Positions 18,085 to 26,722 of a stretch of 64,000 nt of DNA are shown here, piece by piece. Position 1 is the stretch's first letter; every line of letters starts with the position of its first letter. Origin of the DNA: Rs1 sp038900335 (GTDB taxonomy: Bacteria; Pseudomonadota; Gammaproteobacteria; Pseudomonadales; Balneatricaceae); assembly GCA_038900335.1 (NCBI GenBank), contig JBBMRB010000002.1:248001-312000 (forward strand), written 5' to 3'. Below the pieces are notes generated by a model that saw only the letters and a program-made list of their open reading frames with translations, was not told where the DNA came from and made no database searches. The translations under genes and the position numbers were made by a program.

Positions 18085-18822
18085 TCACTTAATATTGATA
18101 TATTTTTTCTGTATTTGCTCATAGCTTCCATTCGCTTTAATTACTTGCAGGGCATCTGCAAATGCTTTGACAAGTGCCTTATCAGAACGTGGGCTAAACG
18201 CCATGTACAGCTGATCAGATAATTCATCAAGGGTATAAACTTTCTCAAATAATGCATCCTCTACTCCCTCTTCTTGTAGAGCATAAGAAAACGAAGCTTC
18301 ATCGTAAGCAATTAAATCAATACGATCATTAGCTAGCATACGGATATTAAGCAATCCGGTAGAGAGAGTTTTAAGTGAAGGAAATTGATGCCTTTGTAAA
18401 TAAGTCACGATAACGTCGTTTAATGACAAGCCAATTTCATACTGCTTTGCTTGCTCAAGAGTATTAACTTTGATCTCTTTGTTTGCTTTAAGCTTATACA
18501 GTGACGTTTTATACGAGGCGATAGTACCTACCCATTGAAATAAATTTTCGCGCTCGGGGATTCTAGCTATCGAGTAGATAAGAATGTTTTTTTCAGTTTG
18601 TGCGAGCTCATAAGCACGCGCCCAAGGGTAAAACTCAATATCAACATCAAGCTTTAATTGCTGTAATACAGCCTGCACTACCTCAGTAGCTAACCCTTGA
18701 GCCTGGTTATCTACTTCAAAGTTATAAGGAGGAAAATGCTCCGTTAAAATTCGAATAGGCTCTGCTTTTAATGGGTTTGCGATCAACAACGAAAAAAATA
18801 ATACAAGACTAATTTTCATCAC
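18085..18822 (-). CDS. periplasmic solute-binding protein (SBP_bac_3 type), no transporter
   Basis: Protein of 245 aa. A signal peptide (MMKISLVLFFSLLIANPLKA, cleaved after about 21) is followed by an amino-acid-type binding domain (IRILTEHFPPYNFEV, GLATEVVQAVL). Residues DLIAYDEASFSYAL lie in the second lobe. No ABC permease or ATPase is adjacent, so transport is unlikely. It ends 67 bp before the GGDEF-EAL gene, suggesting it delivers a ligand signal to that sensor. Start at the first or second Met is undecided. Confidence 0.85.
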   Translation of the reverse strand: MMKISLVLFFSLLIANPLKAEPIRILTEHFPPYNFEVDNQAQGLATEVVQAVLQQLKLDVDIEFYPWARAYELAQTEKNILIYSIARIPERENLFQWVGTIASYKTSLYKLKANKEIKVNTLEQAKQYEIGLSLNDVIVTYLQRHQFPSLKTLSTGLLNIRMLANDRIDLIAYDEASFSYALQEEGVEDALFEKVYTLDELSDQLYMAFSPRSDKALVKAFADALQVIKANGSYEQIQKKYINIK

Positions 18823-19254
18823 TACCAGTATACCTCGTTAACTACTACGCCCCCTTACTTAGATAACAGGCGAGAACCACCTTGAAAGCTACGTGACCTG
18901 CAGCTCGCTCAAGCAATTTCATAAAGGAAACTTAACAATACGTCCTACTGTACTTATACAAAACGGTTACTTTTAACATTTGAAATAACCACTAAAAACT
19001 TGAATATCTTTAATAAATTCATATTTTTATGTTAAATTAAAATTACAATATAACACATTAAGAGTCTAGGAAAGTTCAACAAACAAAGTAAATAAAATTG
19101 AGTTAGCTGCTGTTAGCACTTCATTTAAATTGATATCTTCAATAAGTTCGTCATATCCTGTTACTAAATCACTCACCTAAACAGCCCCTCTAAAAGAGGA
19201 GTTTAAGTGAGTTCTATCATTGTTATTCACTCATTGATAGCGGGCAATATTCAG
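18823..19254. other. intergenic, about 430 bp
   Basis: Upstream region of the binding-protein gene and downstream region of the oxidoreductase gene. It is AT-rich with no supported ORF. The only notable structure is the hairpin at 19172-19211. Confidence 0.5.
19172..19211. terminator. long imperfect hairpin after the oxidoreductase gene
   Basis: CTCACCTAAAC pairs with GTTTAAGTGAG (one mismatch) and continues into CCTCT/AGAGG with an AAA loop. There is no clear U-tract on either strand. It is probably a terminator or 3' stabiliser for the minus-strand FAD gene. Confidence 0.5.
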
Positions 19255-20592
19255 TTAAAACCAGTTATCTTTCACTTTACCGTATTGAAAATACCCCCAT
19301 TGGCCAACGCGTCTAAAAGGTGCCAACGGAAATTTAGGTAACGCCTTTTGATATAATGGCAAATTAGGTGTTTGCTGCCCCGCAACCTTTTGCGCTAGCC
19401 TTTTGCCCGCCTGTACCGAGAACGAGACACCACTGCCACAATAACCCATTGAGTAAAAAACGTTGTGTTGCTCATTTTGATAAATGTGCGGCAAGTCATC
19501 AAGCGCCATACTTAGCCAGCCAGACCAAGAATAATCATAGTTAATATCAGCTAGCGCGGGGAAGTTAGTTTTTAATACCGCTAATAAACGCTGAGAATAA
19601 TAAGGATCTTCAGCTCCTTTACCAGTTATAGCACCGCGACCACCAAACAAAATCCTATTATCTGGCAATTTACGATAATAGTACTTCAACGCTCGCGTAT
19701 CCATAATGACATTACTGGTTAAGAAATTACACGCAGCCAATTGCTCAGGCGTTAGCACTTGAGTCACGATCACTTGTGATAAAACGGGTAGTGTTCTGTT
19801 TTGAACCAGCTGATGAAAACCTTTAGGTGTATAGCCGTTAGTGGCAATAATCACTTTTTTAGCTTTCACAATGCCATTAGGTGTCTGTAATACTTGAGTT
19901 GAACCCTCTTCACGCCAGCTTTCAACAGGCGATGCACAATGTATTTTAACACCTTCAGCACGTACTAAACGCTGATAACCCCAAGCGAGTTTTAAAGGGT
20001 TAATACCAAAACCATCTTGATAGCGTATCGCTCCATGGGCGTTTTGGTCAGCCATATACTGCTGATGCAAATCAGCTCTTGATAATATTTGCACATCATA
20101 GCCAAACATTTGTTGCTGTAATTTAGCAGCGCTGATTAGCTCTTTAAACATGCTTGGCTTATGCGCAACACGGATATAACCCGCCTCTTGTTGATCGCAA
20201 TCAATACCCTCACTTATCAAACTCTTAACGGTATCTACACCTGCACACATCTCATCATAGATACCGCGCATCACCTCCTCGCCCCACTGCTTTTGCATGC
20301 TGGCATAAGGTTTTCTCCCCGAAGATTTTAAAATAAAACCACCGTTTCGACCGCTCGCCCCCCAAGCACTTTTGTTGGCTTCTAGCACTGTCGCTTTAAT
20401 ACCGTGTTCGCGTGCAAGATGTAACGCACACGATAACCCAGTGTAGCCGGCCCCTATGATGACAACATCGACATCTATATCTTGATTGAGTTGGCCGTCA
20501 TCTTCAGGCGCAGCCCCTGCGACATCAGCCCAATAACTATTGGGATACTGCTCATCGCAACCCGGTGATTTATCATGTAGGGGATCGTACAT
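19255..20592 (-). CDS. FAD-dependent amine/amino-acid oxidoreductase (PuuB-like)
   Basis: Flavoprotein of 445 aa from the D-amino-acid-oxidase-like superfamily. The FAD-binding Rossmann motif VVIIGAGYTGLSCALHLA comes at about 42-62. Then SAWGASGRNGGF, a family signature of gamma-glutamylputrescine oxidase and related enzymes, and late GYCGSGVSFSVQAGKRLA contacting FAD. It likely oxidises an amine or modified amino acid to an imine with O2 or a carrier. It is 72 bp after an AstA-like gene on the same strand, so arginine or polyamine catabolism is the contextual guess. Confidence 0.85.
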   Translation of the reverse strand: MYDPLHDKSPGCDEQYPNSYWADVAGAAPEDDGQLNQDIDVDVVIIGAGYTGLSCALHLAREHGIKATVLEANKSAWGASGRNGGFILKSSGRKPYASMQKQWGEEVMRGIYDEMCAGVDTVKSLISEGIDCDQQEAGYIRVAHKPSMFKELISAAKLQQQMFGYDVQILSRADLHQQYMADQNAHGAIRYQDGFGINPLKLAWGYQRLVRAEGVKIHCASPVESWREEGSTQVLQTPNGIVKAKKVIIATNGYTPKGFHQLVQNRTLPVLSQVIVTQVLTPEQLAACNFLTSNVIMDTRALKYYYRKLPDNRILFGGRGAITGKGAEDPYYSQRLLAVLKTNFPALADINYDYSWSGWLSMALDDLPHIYQNEQHNVFYSMGYCGSGVSFSVQAGKRLAQKVAGQQTPNLPLYQKALPKFPLAPFRRVGQWGYFQYGKVKDNWF

Positions 20593-20664
20593 TGCTTAAT
20601 CCTTATATCGTGTTTATAAATTTATCTAATGATTAGGTCTTTAATCAATCGTATTAACAGCGGA

Positions 20665-21675
20665 TCAATTACCCACTAACGTGAGCCAATCGCCCGCACT
20701 TACTTTTAGAGCAGTTGCTTGTGCCTGGCTGATTAATACATGATTTTTGTCTATAACCGCATTGACTTGAGCGGCTCTAAAATCTGCCAATTTATGATTA
20801 CATGCAAGATAGCTCTGCTGACTTTCACTATCTGTTATTAGCACTTGTCTAAGCTCACTCGCCATCACCGCTTTTATTTGTTGCAGCGGGCAGATAAGTG
20901 CAGGCCCCGCATCATTAACACCGATGTATTCACCATAGCTAAAGCCCTCTTTTTCTAACAGAGCCAATGCCGGTATAGTATCAGGGTGTACTTTATTAAT
21001 TGCCTGTTGGGCACTTTCAGACATAAGGCTGATATAAAGCGGATGTTTGGGCATTAACTCACTGGCGAACCTCATATCACCTATACCAATATAGTGGTTG
21101 GTGATAGCAAAGCTAAGATCACAAAAATGCTGCTCAAACCAAGACCAAAATGGTGATAGCCCTTGATCATCAGCATAGCCACGCATTTCTGCCATAATAC
21201 GTGTTGAGAACCGATGCGCATTGGCGGCCATAAACAAAAAGCGAAAACGCGATAAGGCGCGGCCATTACCATTCACTCGGTAGCTCTCTTGTAAATACAG
21301 TGAGCATATTTCGGTACTGTTTACTAAATCAGTGCCTAAGGTCAAGGTTTGCAAATCTTTACGACGATCAAGGCCTGCAGATGCCAGCACACAAGGCTCA
21401 ATACGATGATGGTATAATGGTGTTTGTTGGCCAACAGCGGCGACAATCCCGCTGGTGCCAATCACGTCACCATGACTAAGATCTTGCATAACGAACAAAT
21501 AATTTTGCGCACCAGGCTCTGTCACGTTATCAGCAAATGAGCGCAACGAGTGTTCGATTTTTTCTAGCAGCACTTGGCGATCATCAGGAAAAGAGGTGAA
21601 GCCATTACCAGAATCAATGGCTATTTGATGCAATGCGTCAAAATCATCTAGCGCGATAGGTCGAATAATTATCAT
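20665..21675 (-). CDS. astA: arginine N-succinyltransferase family protein
   Basis: Protein of 336 aa, the usual AstA length, with a GNAT-like N-terminal fold. It has conserved segments GTSGIVAAVGQQTPLY, FRFLFMAANAHRF, AEMRGYADDQG and ELMPKHPLY. AstA succinylates arginine (or ornithine) with succinyl-CoA in the AST pathway. The other ast genes are absent here. Its partner is an FAD oxidoreductase, and a divergent Lrp-type regulator faces it, so it may act in a variant pathway. Confidence 0.9.
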   Translation of the reverse strand: MIIIRPIALDDFDALHQIAIDSGNGFTSFPDDRQVLLEKIEHSLRSFADNVTEPGAQNYLFVMQDLSHGDVIGTSGIVAAVGQQTPLYHHRIEPCVLASAGLDRRKDLQTLTLGTDLVNSTEICSLYLQESYRVNGNGRALSRFRFLFMAANAHRFSTRIMAEMRGYADDQGLSPFWSWFEQHFCDLSFAITNHYIGIGDMRFASELMPKHPLYISLMSESAQQAINKVHPDTIPALALLEKEGFSYGEYIGVNDAGPALICPLQQIKAVMASELRQVLITDSESQQSYLACNHKLADFRAAQVNAVIDKNHVLISQAQATALKVSAGDWLTLVGN

Positions 21676-21929
21676 AAAAACCCCTTTATTGTCGTGTTGT
21701 AGCTATCTATTGTGATGCATCAAAATCATCGTTAATACAACACCCGCACATGAATATTGCTACAGTCATATTGCGAGTACTGGCAAAAAATGATTTTCAT
21801 TTAAAGGCTGTTGTGAAGATATAGGCTATTATCTGGCAAAAAACTGTCAAATTTAAGCAGCATAATTATCAATTTAACGTATATTTTTTTACAATATGAT
21901 AATTCTATATAAAAAACTAAGGCGTTAGC

Positions 21930-22358
21930 ATGATCACAGTAGCAGAAGAAAAGCTCCTCAGTGTTTTAAAAAAAGATGTTCGTGCCAGTATTTCAGATAT
22001 TGCTAGAACACTCAATATTTCGCGATCCACCGTGCAGGTACGCATTGAGAAACTTGAGCGCATAGGTGTCATTAAAGGCTACACTTTAGAGCTAGGTGAT
22101 AGTTATTATAATAACTTTGTCTCGGCTCATGTATCGATAGCCACAGAGCAACAAAAGGCACTGCAAGTAAGGTCAGAGCTATTGAAAACGCATTATGTCA
22201 CACAAGTTCATTCTATTAGCGGTGAGTATGATCTAATCGCTGTTATAAAAGCTAAAACCTTAGAGAAACTCGATGCAATGCTCTCCGATATTGCAACGGT
22301 TGATGGTGTGCTCCGTACCAATTCGTCGGTGATATTAGCGACCAGGCATGCTGATTAA
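21930..22358 (+). CDS. Lrp/AsnC-family regulator
   Basis: Protein of 142 aa. An N-terminal helix-turn-helix (about 5-60, DIARTLNISRSTVQVRIEKLE) is followed by the ligand-binding RAM domain (about 65-140, with VHSISGEYDLIAVIKAK). It is smaller than global Lrp and fits a local amino-acid regulator. It is divergent from astA across about 250 bp of AT-rich DNA, which makes astA and the FAD gene the likely targets. This is inference from position. Confidence 0.9.
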   Translation: MITVAEEKLLSVLKKDVRASISDIARTLNISRSTVQVRIEKLERIGVIKGYTLELGDSYYNNFVSAHVSIATEQQKALQVRSELLKTHYVTQVHSISGEYDLIAVIKAKTLEKLDAMLSDIATVDGVLRTNSSVILATRHAD

Positions 22359-22416
22359 GTTAATTTTTACTCTCCCATCCTGTTTTTAATAATATCTAAA
22401 CCCAATCAGCTAGACG

Positions 22417-23298
22417 CTAACTGCCTTTAAAAATATCTTTAATGGCATCATACATCCAGCTCATAATAGGCCCCTTCCCTTGGTCAAGGCGCTTGACAAT
22501 ACCCATTTCCACCACCAGTGAATCCGGTATATGCTCAGTAGATAATTCCACCAGCTTTCCATGATTCCACTGATCATTAGCAATGTGTTCTGGCACCAAC
22601 GCCCAGCCAATACCACGACTAACTAAGCCTGTAATGTGGTAATAACTATCAACATACCAATGCTGTACTGAAATAGCTTTCTCAGGCGCCCCGCCTAAGC
22701 GGTTGCGAATCACTAATTGACGGTATTGGTTAAGCTGAGCGTAAGTGGGAATCGGCGTGTTCGTCAGTGGGTGATTAACGCTAACCACCAGTGCATGATT
22801 AAATTGGCCGATAATCGCTAGCTCTAAATGCTCACTGAGCGGTTTTAAATGAAATAACACCCCTAAATCTGCCGTTTTATCTTCAATCCAACGTGCAATA
22901 TCATCTTGAGAGCCATTAATAATAGTCAGTTTCAGTAATGGAAAGCGCAGGCTAACATCACAAAAAAATGATTCTAAACTTAAAATGGGCACCGCCTCAT
23001 CTACCGCGAGTGTTAATGCCAACTCTTCACCATTACTACCTATTATAGCGCGCGCCTGTAAACGCTGGCACTGGGATAACACCGCCTGCGCCTCAACTAG
23101 CATCTCCTCCCCTAATACCGTTAATACTGGCAAGCGAGCACTGCGATCAAACAATTCAAAACCAAGATCCGCTTCTAAATTGGCAATAGCGCTACTGACA
23201 CGCGATTGCGCTTTGCCTAATTTACGTGCCCCCGCAGAAAAAGAGCCCTGCTTTACTGATGTTACAAAAGCTTCTAGTTGATCTAATGTCCAGTTCAT
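22417..23298 (-). CDS. LysR-family regulator
   Basis: Protein of 293 aa with an N-terminal helix-turn-helix (LDQLEAFVTSVKQGSFSAGARKLGKAQSRVSSAI) and an effector domain. It is divergent from the MATE efflux gene by 116 bp. A dyad ATCCG-N5-CGGAT with the LysR T-N11-A layout sits in between, so it probably controls the pump and itself. Confidence 0.88.
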   Translation of the reverse strand: MNWTLDQLEAFVTSVKQGSFSAGARKLGKAQSRVSSAIANLEADLGFELFDRSARLPVLTVLGEEMLVEAQAVLSQCQRLQARAIIGSNGEELALTLAVDEAVPILSLESFFCDVSLRFPLLKLTIINGSQDDIARWIEDKTADLGVLFHLKPLSEHLELAIIGQFNHALVVSVNHPLTNTPIPTYAQLNQYRQLVIRNRLGGAPEKAISVQHWYVDSYYHITGLVSRGIGWALVPEHIANDQWNHGKLVELSTEHIPDSLVVEMGIVKRLDQGKGPIMSWMYDAIKDIFKGS

Positions 23299-23322
23299 CG
23301 ATGCCCCTTATACTTTTATATA

Positions 23323-23337
23323 TCCGAAAAACGGATG
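23323..23337. promoter_or_regulatory. candidate LysR operator
   Basis: ATCCGAAAAACGGAT is a 5-bp dyad with 5-bp spacer and fits the LysR consensus T-N11-A. It lies between the divergent LysR and MATE genes. Function is inferred. Confidence 0.55.
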
Positions 23338-23414
23338 GATAACAACTTTCATCAATCTATATAAGTAGCATAATGCATACTAGAACTGATTAGTATCACA
23401 AAATAGAGCATGCA

Positions 23415-24815
23415 ATGAATAACGAAAAAGAAGTGTTGTCAACACAAAGCACACTCGCGCCACAACCGGTCATAGCGGGTAACGAATCCATTACTAAAGT
23501 GTTCTGGCGCTATGCTATTCCATCGATTGCCGCTATGTTGGCCAATGGTTTGTATCAAGTAATTGATGGTATTTTTGTTGGCCACTATATCGGCTTTGAA
23601 GGCTTAGCAGCCATCAATATGACGATGCCTATTATTGGCGTCATCATCGGCTTTGGACTGATGGTAGGCATGGGCGGTGGCAGTTTAATGTCTATTTATC
23701 GCGGCCAAGGTAATACTCAAAGAGTACGCTCTATACTGGTTAATAGCCTATGGCTGATTATCATCCTCGCGCTGATTTCTACCCTATCGATTTTCGCCTT
23801 CGCTCACTGGTTATTAGCGGCACAAGGAGCACTAGGCGATACCTTGTTGTTTAGTATTGACTATATCAATATCTTCATGTGGGGAGCTGTTTTTGCCATT
23901 GCGGCGGCGGTGATTCCGATGTTAATTCGCAATGATAACAGCCCTATTTTTGCCACCACTTTAATGATATTTGGTGCAGTACTTAACGTTTTTCTCGATT
24001 ATCTTTTAATAGGTGTTTACTCACTAGGGCTGCAAGGCGCCGCTATTGCCACGGTTGCTTCGCAAGCGCTAGTCACAATTATTGGCATAGCTTATTTCTT
24101 TTCAGCAAAATCAGCGACAAAACTGAGCGCAAGTAAACTAACATTTAACATTAAAGAGCTGATTAAAATCATTAATCTAGGCGCCTCTAGCTTATTTATG
24201 TTCCTCTATTTTAGTTTAATAATCGCCTTGCATAATAAATTATTAATGGCCTATGGCTCCCCTGTCAGCGTCGCAGCCTTCGCTATTATTGGCTATATTG
24301 CCAATATATATTATGTAACCGCAGAGGGTATTGCCAATGGTATGCAACCACCTGTTAGCTTTTATTATGGCGCCAAAGAGGCACAAAAAGTAAAAGCCAC
24401 ATTGATTTTAGCACTCAAAGCAGTCATTTATTCAGGGGTTGCTATTGTAGTGATACTCAATATTTTCCCCGATTTTTTCATCAACTTATTCAGTAGCGAT
24501 GACCCAACATTAGCAGCACAAACTGTCAAAGCCCTGCGCTTACACCTATTAGCTTTGTTTCTCGATGGCTTCTTATTTGTCGCCTCCGTTTATTTTATGT
24601 CGGTCAATCAAGGCACAAAAGCACTAGCAATTTCTATTGGTAATATCGCAGTACAGCTGCCATTTTTATACTTTTTACCACAGTGGCTAGGTATCAATGG
24701 CGTCTGGTTAGCACTGCCTTTATCCAATGTGCTAATCACTTTAGTGGTCGCCCCTATGCTTTGGCACGATATCAAAAAAACCTCTGCTAAGCACTCTAGT
24801 TATGTAGCGGCATAG
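23415..24815 (+). CDS. MATE-family multidrug efflux transporter (MepA-like)
   Basis: Protein of 466 aa with about twelve membrane helices. The N-terminal signature FWRYAIPSIAAMLANGLYQVIDGIFVGH is that of MATE/DinF proteins (polar Asp at VIDGIF). It is followed by the repeated half. It exports cationic compounds in exchange for Na+ or H+. The divergent LysR gene is its likely regulator. Confidence 0.92.
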   Translation: MNNEKEVLSTQSTLAPQPVIAGNESITKVFWRYAIPSIAAMLANGLYQVIDGIFVGHYIGFEGLAAINMTMPIIGVIIGFGLMVGMGGGSLMSIYRGQGNTQRVRSILVNSLWLIIILALISTLSIFAFAHWLLAAQGALGDTLLFSIDYINIFMWGAVFAIAAAVIPMLIRNDNSPIFATTLMIFGAVLNVFLDYLLIGVYSLGLQGAAIATVASQALVTIIGIAYFFSAKSATKLSASKLTFNIKELIKIINLGASSLFMFLYFSLIIALHNKLLMAYGSPVSVAAFAIIGYIANIYYVTAEGIANGMQPPVSFYYGAKEAQKVKATLILALKAVIYSGVAIVVILNIFPDFFINLFSSDDPTLAAQTVKALRLHLLALFLDGFLFVASVYFMSVNQGTKALAISIGNIAVQLPFLYFLPQWLGINGVWLALPLSNVLITLVVAPMLWHDIKKTSAKHSSYVAA

Positions 24816-25312
24816 AAAGCATAAAATACTGTATGTTTTGTAAGGGAAATAGAGAGAGTTTTAATTTCATATACGCGAAATGATAGGGAATTTTCGTGCT
24901 CGTGTATGACTAAAAACTAATTTTTGTCTCGCTATTTATCCACTAAAAACTATGTGTTTACTCTTTTACATCCAAGATAAGTTTAAACGTTATTATCATT
25001 GATTTTTAACATATTACTAGAGCCTCTTCTAAAATCTGATCAAAAAAAACACTAAAAAACCACAAATTCAACCGCTAATACATTGAATTAATTACTGCTA
25101 TCTCTTGGTTTTTGATAGAAACTGCATTTTTAAAGCAGAAAACATTGCATAACTCTTCATTTTTTTCAAATAATAGCCGCACAAAATCTAGGAATTATTC
25201 TTAGCAAGCTGATTTAAGGCTAATGTCTATTTAGAAAATATCTTGGACCCTTTTGTGAGGATTTTTTAATCTCACTTAATAAATAATAAAAATAATAATT
25301 TGAAGGAAACCG
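24816..25312 (+). other. intergenic, 497 bp, adhesin upstream region
   Basis: Long AT-rich leader before the giant adhesin gene. No ORF is supported. A ribosome-binding site GAAGGAAA precedes ATG 25313. No classical terminator is seen after the MATE gene and no operator is recognised. The length suggests complex regulation, as for other large surface proteins. Confidence 0.5.
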
Positions 25313-26722
25313 ATGCCCAATCACATAGCGACTGTCCAAACAGTCACTGGTGTTGTTAAGGCTGTCAGCGCTATTAATGGTGAACGCACCTTACGACCTG
25401 GTGATTTCATTTATGATGATGACATTCTCACTACCAACCAGTACGGGTCTAACATTACGACGACTAATGGTTTAACTATTACCTTAGATAATGGAGAGAT
25501 AAAACCGCCCGTTGAAAATGACTCAATCAATTTCATTAATAACCTACAAGTCACTGGTGCAGGCGGTTCTGCTGATTTCACGGCGGGCATTAATGATTTT
25601 CAGAGTGATAAGCAAGAGATATCGCCACCAGTTGAGCCCTCTAATGGCGCGCGTTTTTATAATGCGTATCGTGTCAATGACCAAAATGAAAACGGCTATG
25701 TCAGGCGTTTGGCTAGCGAAGTAACTCCTCAACTGTTCAGCTTCAATGATAATAATACTGAGAATAGCAATAGAGACCAATTCAACAACCCGCGTATTGA
25801 ATCATCTGATTTATTAACCAATAATCTGCTTATCGGTTCAGCTACTTTGCTAGTAAACGAGCCTATCAGCATGATTAGTGACATGGATTTAAATGCTAAT
25901 CGTATTTTAGAAAATTCACTCATTGGCACAACTGTTGGTATTACCGCTTCAGCCACCGATAATGATGCTGTATATTACAACTTGAGCGTTAATCCCAATG
26001 ACTTATTTGAGATAAATAATCTGACAGGAGTTGTTAGCCTTGCAGGTATTCTAGACTTCGAAACTGTAATCAAATACACGATAGAAATTACCGCAACTTC
26101 AGAGGATGGCACTCAAGAAAAGAAAGTGTTCACTATTGATGTTACCAATGTAAACGAATTAGCTGAATTTACTTTATTTGATGTTGATAATAATCATGCC
26201 GTTATCAGCACTGCCCATCAACTTACGCACATAGTGGCTAAAGTGTCAGACGATGAGGGTATAAATTACTCTGCCAGTACTATTAGCGCCCTACACGGCA
26301 CTGCCACAATAGATAGCCTAACAGGCAATATTCTTTATACTTCTAATGATAATAACCTCACAGATACCCTCACTCTTGTTGTCGTCGATAACGAAGGTGG
26401 TATCACGAGTAAACAGATTCCTGTCTCTATTAATGTCGCACCGGATTCTTTGACTGTGCAAGGTAGTTCAAATCTGTTTTCTAACTTTATGGCGACGCCT
26501 ACTATCAGCGGCGAAACTGATGAAGTTGACCTATCGACGCCTGGCACTATTTTACAAACAGGGCAATCTAATTGGGGGACAACGATTACCTCTGCCAACA
26601 GCGTATTAGCCAGTAAAGGAGTATCTGTTGAGTTTCAATCGTTGGGTTCTGGAAATGCTGGGATGTGGGGGCTAAATATCTCAGGTCAGACGGCAACAAC
26701 CCCCCTCTTACAACGTTATTGA
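25313..26722 (+). CDS. giant adhesin, N-terminal part (frameshifted): retention module, cadherin-like domain, repeat 1
   Basis: The first 469 aa of a protein that would be about 2,527 aa without one frameshift. Residues 1-80 (ATVQTVTGVVKAV, RPGDFIYDDDILTT, NGLTITLDNGE) match the N-terminal retention module of LapA/BapA-type type I-secreted adhesins. A cadherin-like domain (about 195-285, LDFETVIKYTIEITATSEDG, ITNVNE-type end) and an Ig-like domain follow, then the first of seven large repeats. The reading ends inside that repeat, right after GMWGLNISG, at a six-C run (26700-26705). The next frame continues the repeat exactly. No obvious di-alanine LapG site (TAAG) is seen. Confidence 0.8.
   Translation: MPNHIATVQTVTGVVKAVSAINGERTLRPGDFIYDDDILTTNQYGSNITTTNGLTITLDNGEIKPPVENDSINFINNLQVTGAGGSADFTAGINDFQSDKQEISPPVEPSNGARFYNAYRVNDQNENGYVRRLASEVTPQLFSFNDNNTENSNRDQFNNPRIESSDLLTNNLLIGSATLLVNEPISMISDMDLNANRILENSLIGTTVGITASATDNDAVYYNLSVNPNDLFEINNLTGVVSLAGILDFETVIKYTIEITATSEDGTQEKKVFTIDVTNVNELAEFTLFDVDNNHAVISTAHQLTHIVAKVSDDEGINYSASTISALHGTATIDSLTGNILYTSNDNNLTDTLTLVVVDNEGGITSKQIPVSINVAPDSLTVQGSSNLFSNFMATPTISGETDEVDLSTPGTILQTGQSNWGTTITSANSVLASKGVSVEFQSLGSGNAGMWGLNISGQTATTPLLQRY

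Noticed and set aside
18085..18822. ABC amino-acid uptake system
   Set aside because: Only the binding protein is present; no permease or ATPase in the neighbourhood.
26700..26722. Programmed +1 frameshift as the normal expression mode of the adhesin
   Set aside because: CCC-C/T can slip, but the six sister repeats show a normal non-slippery sequence at this place, so a simple mutation or base-call error is more likely.
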